Assembly (NCBI GenBank): GCA_937950325.1
Contig: CALFDJ010000060.1
Span: 1-64,000 of the forward strand
DNA length: 64,000 bases
From: an uncultured Collinsella sp.
GTDB lineage: Bacteria; Actinomycetota; Coriobacteriia; Coriobacteriales; Coriobacteriaceae
Direction of reading: 5' to 3'
The notes beneath the pieces were generated by a model that saw only the letters and a list, made by a program, of their open reading frames with translations, had not been told where the DNA came from and did no database searches. A program made the translations under genes and the position numbers. Numbering within the stretch: position 1 is the first letter of the stretch; each line of letters opens with the position of its first letter. Positions 7,977 through 16,562 of this stretch are shown here, one piece after another.

Positions 7977-9044
7977 ATGGCGCTTCCCATGGTTTATGGC
8001 GGTCCTGGCCGGTATGTTCAGGGGCCGGGTGAGCTCTCGCGTCAGGGCAGGTATTTGTCATGGTTGGGTTGCGCTGCCTATGTCCTGTTTGACCAGGGCA
8101 CCGAGGATCGGCTGTGCAAGCAGATCGTCGATGGATTTCTGGATGAAGATCTAAGCGAGCCGTTCTTTAAGATTTACAACGGTCCGTGTACGGAAGATGC
8201 CGTTGTCGAAATGGCCAAGGAAGCCCGGGCCGAGTATTGCGACATGGTGGTGGGCATTGGCGGCGGCAAGATGCTCGATATCGCCAAGGCCGTTGCGTTT
8301 TATGCCGAGTTGCCGTTGTGCGTATGTCCCACGGCGGCGTCGATGGACGGTCCGTGCAGCGCGATTTCGGTGCTGTATCACGAGGATGGGTCGTTCGACC
8401 GCTACCTGATGCTCGAGAAGAATCCAGACTTGGTCGTGGTCGATACCAACGTGGTCGCGGCGGCCCCGCTGCGTATGACGGTCGCTGGTATGGGCGATGC
8501 GCTGGCAACGTATTTCGAGGCGCGTTCGTGCGCCGCGGCGCACGGCGCCAACGAGCACGGTGGCGCGCCGGGACACTTGGCCTTGGTTGCGGCTCGTGCC
8601 TGCTATGACACACTCATGGAGTGCGGCGTCGCTGCCAAGCGCGATCTCAAAAAGGGCCGTACATCGCCAGCGGTTGAGCGCCTGATCGAGTGCAATATTC
8701 TGCTCTCGGGTGTTGGCTTTGAGAGTGGTGGCCTAGCGCTTGCCCATGCCATAGCCAACGGCCTGACGATTCTGCCCGAGTGCAAGGCCATGCATGGTGA
8801 GGCCGTGGCATTTGGCCTGGTGGTGCAGCTGCGCCTGGAGCGTGCGCCCGAGCTTAATCAGGTGCTCGAGTTTTGCCAGCGCGTCGGTCTGCCGACGACG
8901 CTCGAGGAGCTGGGCCTTGACGAGATTTCCGATGCCGACCTGATGAGCGTTGCAGATGCGGCCTTTAGAAACGAACGCAATATGGCTAACGAACAGGCCA
9001 AGGTGACCAGACAAAAGCTCGTGCAGCTCATGCGCGAGGCATAG
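7977..9044 (+). CDS. Glycerol dehydrogenase-like paralog
   Basis: A 355-residue member of the GldA family, clearly related to the preceding gene but divergent. It keeps GGGKMLDIAK (96-105) and the metal set Asp174, His257 and His273, so it should be an active zinc polyol dehydrogenase. The N-terminus is different and the region around 185-200 carries a His/Ala/Gly-rich insertion (AAAHGANEHGGAPGH). Start ATG at 7977 follows AAGGGCGG. The substrate may be another small polyol or hydroxyketone; annotation as glycerol dehydrogenase rests on family only. Confidence 0.88.
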   Translation: MALPMVYGGPGRYVQGPGELSRQGRYLSWLGCAAYVLFDQGTEDRLCKQIVDGFLDEDLSEPFFKIYNGPCTEDAVVEMAKEARAEYCDMVVGIGGGKMLDIAKAVAFYAELPLCVCPTAASMDGPCSAISVLYHEDGSFDRYLMLEKNPDLVVVDTNVVAAAPLRMTVAGMGDALATYFEARSCAAAHGANEHGGAPGHLALVAARACYDTLMECGVAAKRDLKKGRTSPAVERLIECNILLSGVGFESGGLALAHAIANGLTILPECKAMHGEAVAFGLVVQLRLERAPELNQVLEFCQRVGLPTTLEELGLDEISDADLMSVADAAFRNERNMANEQAKVTRQKLVQLMREA

Positions 9045-9194
9045 CTAGGCGCTTGATCGACCTTGTGCAATCGAGGCGGCGATAGGCATAGGCTATTTGC
9101 CTCAAAGGTGCGCCGCGTGTAATTTGCCCGAGGCGTGGGCCGATAGCGTATCATTATCTCTTGCTTGTTTGCACTGCTCAGGGAGGGGCCGCGC

Positions 9195-10448
9195 ATGGCG
9201 CAGGAACACGATCTGTTTGATGACATTATCGAGATCAGCAAGGGTTTCGACTTTCTTAAAAACCCGCTTGGCGGCGTGACCGATGCACTCGATCCGTCGG
9301 CGCCGCAGTGGAATCCTGCCGACTACAAGGAGCGCCCGCGCGGCAACACCATTCCGTGCTTGACCTGCAAAAACGAAAAGAGCGGTTGCACCGCGTGCAT
9401 GGACGTGTGCCCGGTCAACGCTATCGAGGTCGAGGAAGACGCCATCGAGATCCTCGACTCCTGTCGCAAGTGCGGCCTGTGCGCCGCTGCCTGTCCGACC
9501 GAGGCGATCATCTCGCCGCGCCTGGCGCCTAAAAACCTGTATGACGATATCGTCTCCGCTGCTACGAGCCACGAGACCGCCTACGTCACCTGCACACGCG
9601 CCCTCAAGCGCATGCCGCGCGAAAACGAGGTCGTCGTTGCCTGCGTGGGCGATATTACGGCCGAGACCTGGTTCTCGGTACTGGCGGACTATCCCAACGT
9701 GAGCGTCTACCTGCCACTGGGCGTGTGCGATAAGTGCCGCAACACCGGTGGCGAGGACATTCTGGGCGAGGCCATTGCTACCGCCGAGGAGTGGGCGGGT
9801 ACGGGCATGGGCCTGGAGGTCGACCCCAAGAGCCTCAAATGCCATAAGCGCCGCGAGTACGAGCGCAAGGAGTACATGGATAAGATTGCCCGCACCACGG
9901 GCCTGACGGTGACCAAGCTCAATCCGGCGACGGCGGCGCTGGCCTCGGTGACGCAGAAGTTGAAGGCTCACCGTCACCAGATCACGCAGCTCGAGCGCAC
10001 GCTCAACACCATGTGCGGCACCACGACGACCAAGCGTCGCCGTTCGCTCACGCACGGGCGGCAGCTGGTGCTCTCGACGCTGCAGAACCACCCCGAGCTT
10101 GCCCAGAATATGCAGGTGAGCACACCGGAATGCGATTTTGACAAGTGCACGTCGTGCGGCGAGTGCGTCAACGTGTGCCCCACGTTTGCCTGCGATTTGG
10201 TGGGAAGCGGTCGCTTTGCATTGGAGTCCACGTATTGCCTAGGTTGCGGAGCCTGCGTCAAGGTGTGCCCCGAGCATGCGCTCAAGCTGGTCGAGCACGA
10301 TGCGTCCAATCTGGTCGTTGTCGACCCCGAGGCCGAGGAAAAGGCCGCTCAGAAGGCCAAGGCCCACGAAGAGGCCCAGAAGGCCAAGGCCGAGGCAAAG
10401 GCCAAGCTTGACAAGATGCTCGATCAGGTGGAGAAGCTCGCGGACTAG
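9195..10448 (+). CDS. Ferredoxin-like protein with 4Fe-4S pairs at both ends
   Basis: The 417-residue cytoplasmic protein has two separate dicluster ferredoxin domains. The first (55-105) has cysteines in CLTCKN, CTACMDVCP and CRKCGLCAAACP. The second (317-360) has CTSCGECVNVCP and CLGCGACVKVCP. Between them (about 125-300) is a region with further cysteines (C150, C178, C181, C216) and no recognised fold. The last 40 residues are an Ala/Lys/Glu-rich coiled coil. I start at the ATG after AGGGAGGGGCC rather than 10 codons earlier. It is likely an electron-transfer hub; the partner is not encoded next door. Annotated homologs are usually just called 4Fe-4S dicluster proteins. Confidence 0.82.
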   Translation: MAQEHDLFDDIIEISKGFDFLKNPLGGVTDALDPSAPQWNPADYKERPRGNTIPCLTCKNEKSGCTACMDVCPVNAIEVEEDAIEILDSCRKCGLCAAACPTEAIISPRLAPKNLYDDIVSAATSHETAYVTCTRALKRMPRENEVVVACVGDITAETWFSVLADYPNVSVYLPLGVCDKCRNTGGEDILGEAIATAEEWAGTGMGLEVDPKSLKCHKRREYERKEYMDKIARTTGLTVTKLNPATAALASVTQKLKAHRHQITQLERTLNTMCGTTTTKRRRSLTHGRQLVLSTLQNHPELAQNMQVSTPECDFDKCTSCGECVNVCPTFACDLVGSGRFALESTYCLGCGACVKVCPEHALKLVEHDASNLVVVDPEAEEKAAQKAKAHEEAQKAKAEAKAKLDKMLDQVEKLAD

Positions 10449-10476
10449 TCAGCGAGCTCTATCTCTGCTTCATTTG

Positions 10477-10518
10477 CGCCGCCGTGGTGTCCGGATTCGC
10501 CCGGATGCTGCGGCGGCG
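10477..10518. terminator. Hairpin between the ferredoxin gene and ychF
   Basis: CGCCGCCG (10477-10484) pairs with CGGCGGCG (10511-10518), and the interior contains a second stem TCCGG/CCGGA. No T-run follows, but TATACTTATACT right after could be the ychF -10 region. Confidence 0.45.
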
Positions 10519-10561
10519 CTATACTTATACTGTTTGAAGTACTGTACCAAAAGGAGCTGTC

Positions 10562-11638
10562 GTGTCCCTTTCCATCGGTATCGTGGGCCTGCCCAACGTG
10601 GGCAAGTCGACGCTGTTCACCGCGCTTACCAAAAAGACCGGCCTTGCCGCCAACTACCCGTTTGCCACGATCGACCCCAACGTGGGTATCGTCGACGTGC
10701 CCGATAGCCGCCTGCAAAAGCTTGCCGACATCGTCAACCCGGGCCGCATTGTGCCGGCTACGGTCGAGTTTGTCGACATCGCGGGCCTGGTGAAGGGTGC
10801 CAACGAGGGCGAGGGCCTGGGCAACCAGTTCTTGGCAAACATCCGCGAGACCGATGCCATCTGCGAGGTCGTGCGCTACTTTAAGGACCCCAACGTTATG
10901 CGCGAGGTGGGCCGCACGGGCGAGTTCGTCGATCCCGCCGGCGATGCCGACACCATCATGACTGAGCTCATCCTGGCCGACATGGGCACGCTCGAGAAGC
11001 AGCTGCCCAAGCTCGAGAAGGAGGCCAAGCGCGACAAGGAACTCATGCCCAAGTTCGAGGTGGCCAAGCGTCTACTCGCCTGGCTCAACGAGGGCAAGCG
11101 CGCCGCATCCATGGAGATGACCGACGAGGAGCGTGCCGCCGCCAAGGGCCTGTTCCTGCTCACCATGAAGCCCATCCTGTACGTGGCCAACGTGGACGAG
11201 GATATGCTCAACGACGACTTGGCGCCCATCGACGGCGTCAAGCCGCTGCCTATCTGCGCCAAGATTGAGGCCGAGCTTTCCGAGCTCGATCCCGAGGACG
11301 CCGCCGACTACCTGGAGAGCCTGGGCCTGGAGCAGCCCGGCCTGGACGTGCTCGCTCAGGCTGCCTACAAGCTGCTCGGCCTGCAGTCGTTCTTTACGGC
11401 CGGCGAGATGGAGGTCAAGGCCTGGACGGTTCGTCAGGGCGCGACCGCCCCGCAGGCCGCCGGTGTCATCCACACCGACTTTGAGCGCGGCTTTATTAAG
11501 GCCGAGGTCATTGGCTACGACGACTACATCGAGCTCGGCGGCGAGCAGGGCGCCAAGGCCGCCGGCAAGTTGCGTATTGAGGGCAAGGACTATGTCATGG
11601 CCGATGGCGACGTCGTGCACTTCCGCTTTAACGTGTAA
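10562..11638 (+). CDS. ychF: YchF, redox-regulated ATPase of the OBG family
   Basis: A universally conserved P-loop NTPase that binds the ribosome and modulates stress responses. The 358-residue length is normal. G1 motif GLPNVGKST is at 9-17, DIAGLVKGA is the G3 region, and the usual NKxD is replaced by NVDE in LYVANVDED near residue 205, which explains ATP preference in this family. The C-terminal TGS domain ends with YVMADGDVVHFRFNV. The start codon is GTG, preceded by AAAAGGAGCTGTC. The downstream membrane protein gene starts 11 bp after the stop and may be cotranscribed. Confidence 0.97.
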   Translation: MSLSIGIVGLPNVGKSTLFTALTKKTGLAANYPFATIDPNVGIVDVPDSRLQKLADIVNPGRIVPATVEFVDIAGLVKGANEGEGLGNQFLANIRETDAICEVVRYFKDPNVMREVGRTGEFVDPAGDADTIMTELILADMGTLEKQLPKLEKEAKRDKELMPKFEVAKRLLAWLNEGKRAASMEMTDEERAAAKGLFLLTMKPILYVANVDEDMLNDDLAPIDGVKPLPICAKIEAELSELDPEDAADYLESLGLEQPGLDVLAQAAYKLLGLQSFFTAGEMEVKAWTVRQGATAPQAAGVIHTDFERGFIKAEVIGYDDYIELGGEQGAKAAGKLRIEGKDYVMADGDVVHFRFNV

Positions 11639-11649
11639 GGACGACGCAT

Positions 11650-12033
11650 ATGTTCAAATATGGCAAAAAAGCTGGCTACATGGGTATTGCGCTGCTCGTA
11701 CTTGCGGTGATTCCGCTGGTGGTTGCAGCGTGTGTTATCCCCAACATTGGCCCCGAGGTGGCAACGAAGTTTAACGCCGCCGGCGAGGTGACGCGCTGGG
11801 GTAAGAGCTACGAGCTGCTGGCACTGCCGGTACTCAATCTGCTGCTGAGCGTGGCGACGTACTTTACGGCGGGACGCCAAGCCAAGAACAATGACGACTC
11901 CGCCGCCATGGCGCGCATCGTGTGCGAGCGCTACCTGCGCAACGGTTGCATCACGGGTGTGTTCCTCAACGTGATCAACGTTTACTTTATGTACTCGGCG
12001 ATTACCGGAACGGGCTTTGGCTTTGGTTTCTAG
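11650..12033 (+). CDS. DUF1648-like small membrane protein
   Basis: A 127-residue protein with three to four membrane segments (about 12-32, 58-75 and 97-118). The stretch VATKFNAAGEVTRWGKSYEL after the first helix matches the DUF1648 signature found in SdpI-type immunity and signal-transduction proteins, here without the remaining SdpI helices. Function is unknown. It begins 11 bp after ychF, so it probably shares that transcript. Confidence 0.75.
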   Translation: MFKYGKKAGYMGIALLVLAVIPLVVAACVIPNIGPEVATKFNAAGEVTRWGKSYELLALPVLNLLLSVATYFTAGRQAKNNDDSAAMARIVCERYLRNGCITGVFLNVINVYFMYSAITGTGFGFGF

Positions 12034-12042
12034 CTTGTCCTT

Positions 12043-12432
12043 TTAGGCAACGAGCCTGCACATATATTCAATGGCTGATGCGAGGCCGCCGCTCGATCGT
12101 GGTTTAAAGACCATGTCGGCGGCGGTCTCGTTTTCGTATCCGGCACCGCGAAGGGCGAGTGCGATGCCGGCTTCCAGGAGAAGGGGCAGGCCACGCTGGC
12201 TGGTTGCGATTACGGCAGTCTGATTGAGCGAGCAGCTGTGCGCTTGGCATTGAATGGCAAGTTCACCTTGCGCCGGGCAAGGGACCAGAACGGCGGCGAC
12301 GCGACTTGATAGCAATGTAAATGCTGTGCGCTCATCGGGCGAAAGGCATTCAGCTTCAACGACGACGAGCTTGGGCGGCGCGCTGTTTGTGCGAAGCGTG
12401 GCTCGGTACATGCGGACCGAAGAACCCGACAT
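12043..12432 (-). CDS. Hypothetical protein divergent from an XRE regulator
   Basis: A 129-residue protein with no recognised domain, soluble by composition, with several cysteines (CLSP, CPAQ, CQAHSC). ATG at 12432 is preceded by CACAGGAG on its strand. It is divergently arranged with a helix-turn-helix gene across a perfect palindrome, so it is likely under that regulator. It could be an effector, a toxin partner or a metabolic protein; none of these can be supported from sequence. Confidence 0.6.
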   Translation of the reverse strand: MSGSSVRMYRATLRTNSAPPKLVVVEAECLSPDERTAFTLLSSRVAAVLVPCPAQGELAIQCQAHSCSLNQTAVIATSQRGLPLLLEAGIALALRGAGYENETAADMVFKPRSSGGLASAIEYMCRLVA

Positions 12433-12455
12433 AGAAAACTCCTGTGTATTCGGGA

Positions 12456-12479
12456 AAACGTAAACTATAGTTTACGTTT
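12456..12479. promoter_or_regulatory. Perfect 24-bp palindrome, likely XRE operator
   Basis: Half site AAACGTAAACTA is repeated exactly in inverse at 12468-12479. The centre contains TATAGT on both strands, usable as a -10 box in either direction, so a bound dimer would block both divergent genes. It lies 23 bp upstream of the minus-strand ATG and about 30 bp before the plus-strand ATG. Confidence 0.65.
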
Positions 12480-12508
12480 ATGTTCGGCTCCATTTCAAAC
12501 TCGGCTGC

Positions 12509-12727
12509 ATGGACGAACGTGCGAAACAGATTCTTGGCAGGCGGGTCGAAGAGACACGCAGGGACCTTGGTATCTCCAAGGTTGATTTTTGTGTGGCGAC
12601 AGGAATCAGCCGACCCTACCTCGACCGAATCGAAGATGGGACGGCAAATTTCACGCTCAAGGTTCTATTTAAGATCGCGCCCGCACTCGGCATGACGGTG
12701 TCAGAGCTTCTCGAGGGTATCGAATAG
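12509..12727 (+). CDS. XRE-family helix-turn-helix regulator
   Basis: A 72-residue single-domain DNA-binding protein. The HTH spans about residues 18-58, with the turn in VDFCVATGISRPYLDRIEDG and a typical final helix (TLKVLFKIAPALGMTVSELLEG). I choose the ATG in MDERAKQILG. There is no effector domain, as in short autoregulators and antitoxin-like repressors. The palindrome just upstream is the natural candidate operator. Confidence 0.85.
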   Translation: MDERAKQILGRRVEETRRDLGISKVDFCVATGISRPYLDRIEDGTANFTLKVLFKIAPALGMTVSELLEGIE

Positions 12728-12749
12728 GGGATACCCGTCGACAACTGAA

Positions 12750-13763
12750 TTACGCCATCGGGATGCGGTCGTGGTTGACTTGGCTGTAGAACAGGCGCTG
12801 AATCTCGGCCGCATCACGTGACTGGCCGAGTGCCCACATGGTTTTGGCCACGAGCGTCTCGGTGGTCATATCATCGCCGCGCAGAATGCCCGGATGATCG
12901 GCGTAAGCGCGGCCGACCTCATAAACGCCCAGATCGAGGCCCTCTTCGGGGACCTGCGTGGTCATAACGACGGTGCGACCCGAATCGACCCAGCGGAAAA
13001 TTGCCTCTTGGAACGACTCGCCGGACTCGCCAAACTCGGGAATACCGCCAATGCCAAAGGTCTCCAGAATCACGGCGTCGTAGCTGTCGGCAAGGGCGTC
13101 GAGGATGCCCGGGTTCACGCCGGGCGTAAGCTTAAGGACAAACACGCGTGGGTTGATGCTGTCGTAGAAACGCACCGGGTTTTCGCCCTGATGCGTGCCG
13201 TGGAGCCCGTTGCGCACGATGCGGTCGTTGCGGATGTAGGCAATGGGCGGATAGTTGACGCTAATGAACGCATTAAAGCTCATGGTGCGCTGTTTGCGGG
13301 CGCGCGTGCCGGCAATGGCGACGCCGCCAAACACGATCGAGACGTCGTGCGAATGCTCGTCGAGCGCATAGAGCAGGCTCTGGTACAGGTTGAGCTTGGC
13401 GTCGGTAAAGGGATTGCCCATGGGCTTTTGCGAGCCGGTGAGCACGATAGGCTTAGGGCTGTCCTGAATCAGATAGGAAAGCGCCGCCGCGGTGTAGCTC
13501 ATGGTGTCGGTGCCGTGTAGAATCACGAATCCGTCGTGGTCGGCATAGCCCTTGACGATGACGTCGCGGATACACATCCAGTCGCTGGGGCGCATATTGG
13601 TGCTGTCGATGTTCATGGGCTGTACCACGTCGAGCTCGCAGAGGCCCGAGATCTCGGGGACGCTCTGGGCGAGCTCCTCACCGGTCAGGGCGGGGGAGAG
13701 GCCGTTGCCGTCCTCGGTCGATGCGATGGTGCCGCCCGTGGCGATGAGAAGGATGCGCTTCAT
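12750..13763 (-). CDS. ansA: Type I L-asparaginase
   Basis: Hydrolyses L-asparagine to aspartate and ammonia in the cytoplasm. The 337-residue chain carries both family threonine motifs: LIATGGTIAS with Thr12 and ILHGTDTMSY with Thr85-Asp86. The lack of a signal peptide and overall length fit the low-affinity type I enzyme. I start at MKRILL (ATG 13763, preceded by a weak TAGGAAT); the frame stays open 24 codons further upstream without a better site. It is convergent with the XRE gene and has no operon partner. Confidence 0.93.
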   Translation of the reverse strand: MKRILLIATGGTIASTEDGNGLSPALTGEELAQSVPEISGLCELDVVQPMNIDSTNMRPSDWMCIRDVIVKGYADHDGFVILHGTDTMSYTAAALSYLIQDSPKPIVLTGSQKPMGNPFTDAKLNLYQSLLYALDEHSHDVSIVFGGVAIAGTRARKQRTMSFNAFISVNYPPIAYIRNDRIVRNGLHGTHQGENPVRFYDSINPRVFVLKLTPGVNPGILDALADSYDAVILETFGIGGIPEFGESGESFQEAIFRWVDSGRTVVMTTQVPEEGLDLGVYEVGRAYADHPGILRGDDMTTETLVAKTMWALGQSRDAAEIQRLFYSQVNHDRIPMA

Positions 13764-14030
13764 GCTGGTATTCCTATCGTATTTGCCGCCGCAGAGGCGG
13801 AGTCGTTCGGCAGTATTGTGGCACAGGGCGTCCAATGTTCAAACGTATTACATCATCTGTAGCGTTCGGTAACACTTCAATTGCCGTCAAATAGGGGCCT
13901 AGGTCGTGCGTTTGCCGTGCGCTGATGGCTGCGAGGGGCGAGAAGCCCCATATAACGTGTACACTATGAAGGCTATTTTCGTTCATTCACGCGGGTGGGC
14001 ACCGGCTCCCCGCCAACAAGAGGGGGAACC

Positions 14031-15629
14031 ATGGATCAAAAGGCTTCCGCAAAGGTCCTCGTACTCGACTTTGGTGCGCAGTACGGTCAGCTCATTGCCC
14101 GTCGCGTCCGCGACCTCAACGTGTATTCCGAGATCGTCCCCTGCGACATCTCGGCCGACGAGATTCGCGAGATGAACGCCTCTGCGCTCATCCTTTCCGG
14201 CGGCCCGGCTTCCGTGTATGCCGAGGACGCTCCGTCCATCGATCCTGCCATCTTTGACCTGGGCCTTCCCGTCCTGGGCTTTTGCTACGGCCATCAGATC
14301 ACGGCCGTGACGCTCGGCGGCGAGGTCGGCCACTCCGAGGTGGGCGAGTACGGCCGCGCCACCATCACGCGCACGGCCGGCGCCAAGCTCTTTAACTCCA
14401 CGCCTATGGAACAGACCGTGTGGATGAGCCACCGCGACGCCGTTTCCGAGGTGCCCGAGGGCTTTACCGTTACCGCCAGCACTGACGTGTGCCCGGTTGC
14501 TGCCATGGAGTGCGTCGAGCGCAAGATTTTCACCACGCAGTTCCACCCCGAGGTCAAGCACTCCGAGTATGGTCAGCAGCTGCTGAGCAACTTCCTGTTT
14601 GAGATCTGCGGCCTGGAGCCCAACTGGAGCATGGACAACCTGGTCGAGACCATGACGGCCGAGTTCCGCGAGAAGGTCGGCGACGACCGCGTGATTCTGG
14701 CCCTGTCCGGTGGCGTCGACTCCTCCGTCGTGGCTGCGCTGGGCGCTCGCGCCGTGGGCAAGCAGATGACCTGCGTGTTCATCAACCACGGCCTGCTGCG
14801 CAAGGGTGAGCCCGAGCAGGTGGAGGAGGTCTTCACCAAGCAGTTTGACGTCGACTTTATCCACGTCCACGCCGAGGACCGTTATGCCGAGCTTTTGGCC
14901 GGCGTGACCGAGCCCGAGGAGAAGCGCCGCATCATCGGTACGCAGTTCTGGAAAGAGTTCTTCGCCGTGGCGCAGCAGCTCGAGACCGATGGCAAGCCGG
15001 TCAAGTACCTGGCTCAGGGCACCATCTACCCCGACATCATCGAGTCCGGCGCTCGCAAGACGGGTGGCAAGACGGCCACCATCAAGAGCCATCACAACCT
15101 GATCCCGTTCCCCGAGGGCGTGCACTTCGACCTCATCGAGCCGCTCGACCACTTCTTTAAGGACGAGGTCCGCGCGCTTGGTCTGGCACTGGGCCTGCCG
15201 GGTCACATCGTGTTCCGCCAGCCTTTCCCGGGCCCGGGTCTTGCCATCCGCATCATCGGTGCGGTCGACAAGGAGAAACTCGAGATCCTCAAGAACGCCG
15301 ACGCTATCGTGCGCGAGGAGCTGGATGCCTACAACCAGCGCCTGTTTGAGCAGACCGGCGAGCGCAACTCCGAGCACAGCTGCTGGCAGTATTTCGCGGT
15401 TCTGCCCGACATTAAGTCCGTCGGCGTTATGGGCGACGAGCGCACCTACCAGCGTCCGATCATCCTGCGTGCCGTCGAGTCCAGCGATGCCATGACCGCC
15501 GACTGGGCCAAGCTGCCCTACGACGTGCTGGCCCGCATTTCCGGCCGCATTGTTGCCGAGGTCCCCGGTGCCAACCGCGTGTGCTACGACATCACGTCCA
15601 AGCCGCCCGCGACCATCGAGTGGGAGTAG
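14031..15629 (+). CDS. guaA: GMP synthase (glutamine-hydrolysing)
   Basis: Last step of guanine nucleotide synthesis: XMP to GMP with glutamine and ATP. The 532-residue chain has an N-terminal class I amidotransferase (Cys85 in GFCYGHQI; His/Glu in QFHPEVKHSEYG), a PP-loop ATP pyrophosphatase domain (LSGGVDSSV) and the C-terminal dimerisation domain ending KPPATIEWE. The ATG at 14031 follows AAGAGGGGGAACC. Codon bias is strong. Upstream I see TATAACG and TACACT as possible -10 boxes near 13945-13961 but no purine riboswitch. Confidence 0.98.
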   Translation: MDQKASAKVLVLDFGAQYGQLIARRVRDLNVYSEIVPCDISADEIREMNASALILSGGPASVYAEDAPSIDPAIFDLGLPVLGFCYGHQITAVTLGGEVGHSEVGEYGRATITRTAGAKLFNSTPMEQTVWMSHRDAVSEVPEGFTVTASTDVCPVAAMECVERKIFTTQFHPEVKHSEYGQQLLSNFLFEICGLEPNWSMDNLVETMTAEFREKVGDDRVILALSGGVDSSVVAALGARAVGKQMTCVFINHGLLRKGEPEQVEEVFTKQFDVDFIHVHAEDRYAELLAGVTEPEEKRRIIGTQFWKEFFAVAQQLETDGKPVKYLAQGTIYPDIIESGARKTGGKTATIKSHHNLIPFPEGVHFDLIEPLDHFFKDEVRALGLALGLPGHIVFRQPFPGPGLAIRIIGAVDKEKLEILKNADAIVREELDAYNQRLFEQTGERNSEHSCWQYFAVLPDIKSVGVMGDERTYQRPIILRAVESSDAMTADWAKLPYDVLARISGRIVAEVPGANRVCYDITSKPPATIEWE

Positions 15630-15647
15630 TTGATATCTAGCGTTTCC

Positions 15648-15687
15648 GAGCCCCTGACCTGCACAAACAGGTCGGGGGCTTTTCGTT
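15648..15687 (+). terminator. Terminator of guaA
   Basis: GAGCCCCTGACCTG pairs with CAGGTCGGGGGCTT across a CACAAA loop, then TTTCGTTT. Confidence 0.9.
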
Positions 15688-15723
15688 TGGCAACCGCTGG
15701 ACAACCTTTATGGTTTCGTGCCC

Positions 15724-15752
15724 CGTGAACAGGGGACGTAGCGCTGTTCACG
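15724..15752. repeat. Small palindromic repeat
   Basis: CGTGAACAG (15724-15732) and CTGTTCACG (15744-15752) enclose GGGACGTAGCG. The layout matches the dispersed AAAGG/CCTTT hairpins, but the core bases differ (GAACAG instead of CAAAGG), so family membership is less sure. Confidence 0.45.
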
Positions 15753-15774
15753 TCTGGGCCCATGTCGGCACCGA

Positions 15775-15822
15775 TCATTGCCCGCGCTGCTTCTGCTTGC
15801 GCTTCAGCTTCCGCTGCTCGAA
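15775..15822 (-). pseudogene. 3' fragment of a yjdF-like gene
   Basis: On the minus strand this encodes FEQRKLKRKQKQRGQ followed by TGA. The intact YjdF-family protein at 27282-27701 ends FEQRKLKRKQKHRGH. DNA identity is high over about 50 bp and fades upstream. It is therefore a detached gene end left by a rearrangement, with no start or ribosome site. Confidence 0.75.
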
Positions 15823-15906
15823 ACACGTCGTCGGGAGTTCCGCGTCGGCGCCCCGCCTTCCCGCCGAAGGAGGGGGTGACGGCTCCCTGCAGAGCCGCGG
15901 AACCTC

Positions 15907-16122
15907 CTATATCCGCTTGTTGCGGGCTTGCTTGAGCCAGTTCCTCTTGAAAGAGCCTATACCTCCGAAGAACTTGTTGTACGTCTCACCGTTCTCCTTG
16001 GCCTCGTACTTGACCAAGGCAAGTTCGATAGTGCAGAGGTAATCCGCCACTTGTTCGAGGCGGTAGTCGGTCATCGAGGTCTTGCGGCATCGGACGACCC
16101 CTTTTGAGAGGACCTTGCCCAC
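15907..16122 (-). CDS. Hypothetical small protein or fragment
   Basis: Up to 71 residues, starting from GTG at 16122 or from ATG at 16074 (MTDYRLEQVADYL). The composition looks like a real protein, ending with a basic tail (NWLKQARNKRI). There is no convincing ribosome site. Its 5' edge abuts exactly the truncated nucleosidase fragment that begins at 16123, so it may be part of the sequence that replaced the rest of that gene, and may itself be broken. No family recognised. Confidence 0.4.
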   Translation of the reverse strand: MGKVLSKGVVRCRKTSMTDYRLEQVADYLCTIELALVKYEAKENGETYNKFFGGIGSFKRNWLKQARNKRI

Positions 16123-16362
16123 CGAGTCGTCTCGCCCGCGGAACAGAAGGAGCGCATCCTCGCGACCTTCGGCGACCTGTGCTGCGAGATGGAGGGCTGC
16201 ACCATCGCGCAGGCCGCCTATCTCAACGGCGTGCCCCTCGTCGTCGTGCGCGCCATCAGCGACAAGCCCTGCGCCGAGGGCCAGGTCGTCGACTACAACA
16301 CCTTCGAGAAGAAGGCCGCCTGCGACTGCGCCCGCATCGCCGCGCGCATGGTTAAGCTTTAG
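16123..16362 (+). pseudogene. C-terminal third of a 5'-methylthioadenosine/S-adenosylhomocysteine nucleosidase gene
   Basis: In frame, the plus strand encodes 79 residues from RVVSPAEQKERIL to ARIAARMVKL and a TAG stop. CCEMEGCTIAQAAYLNGVP and VVVRAISDK are hallmark segments of MTA/SAH nucleosidase (Pfs/MtnN): the MEG glutamate contacts the ribose and the Asp of ISD is the catalytic acid. The N-terminal 150 or so residues are missing, and sequence left of 16123 is unrelated. It retains its own strong terminator. This is a decayed gene end, not a functional enzyme. Confidence 0.85.
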
Positions 16363-16413
16363 GCCCTGCGCGCCGGGGCTCTTCTTTATGTTGGGACCCC
16401 GGCGCGCAGGGCC
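16362..16413 (+). terminator. Long terminator hairpin after the nucleosidase remnant
   Basis: A perfect 17-bp stem (16362-16378 with 16397-16413, GGCCCTGCGCGCCGGGG type) encloses an 18-nt loop and is followed by CTTTCC. It is probably the original terminator of the nucleosidase gene. Confidence 0.7.
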
Positions 16414-16562
16414 CTTTCCAAAGCGAAGTGTCGAGTCGAAGTGTTGAGCGTCGGCCCTGAATGTTCAATGGCCGTTGTTTTCTGCCCCTCAAGTGGTGAA
16501 CTTCTCCTCGGGGCTGTTGATTCCCCCACGCGCCCCCTTCCGTTCTCTGTGTTCCCCTTATA

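Noticed and set aside
12894..13520. Long open frames opposite the asparaginase gene
   Set aside because: These are antisense shadows caused by high GC third positions, with no family resemblance; the same holds for long frames opposite guaA, the PTS genes, the topoisomerase genes and the ABC fusion.
13870..14030. Purine riboswitch before guaA
   Set aside because: The conserved loop sequences of the purine aptamer are absent and the leader is short.
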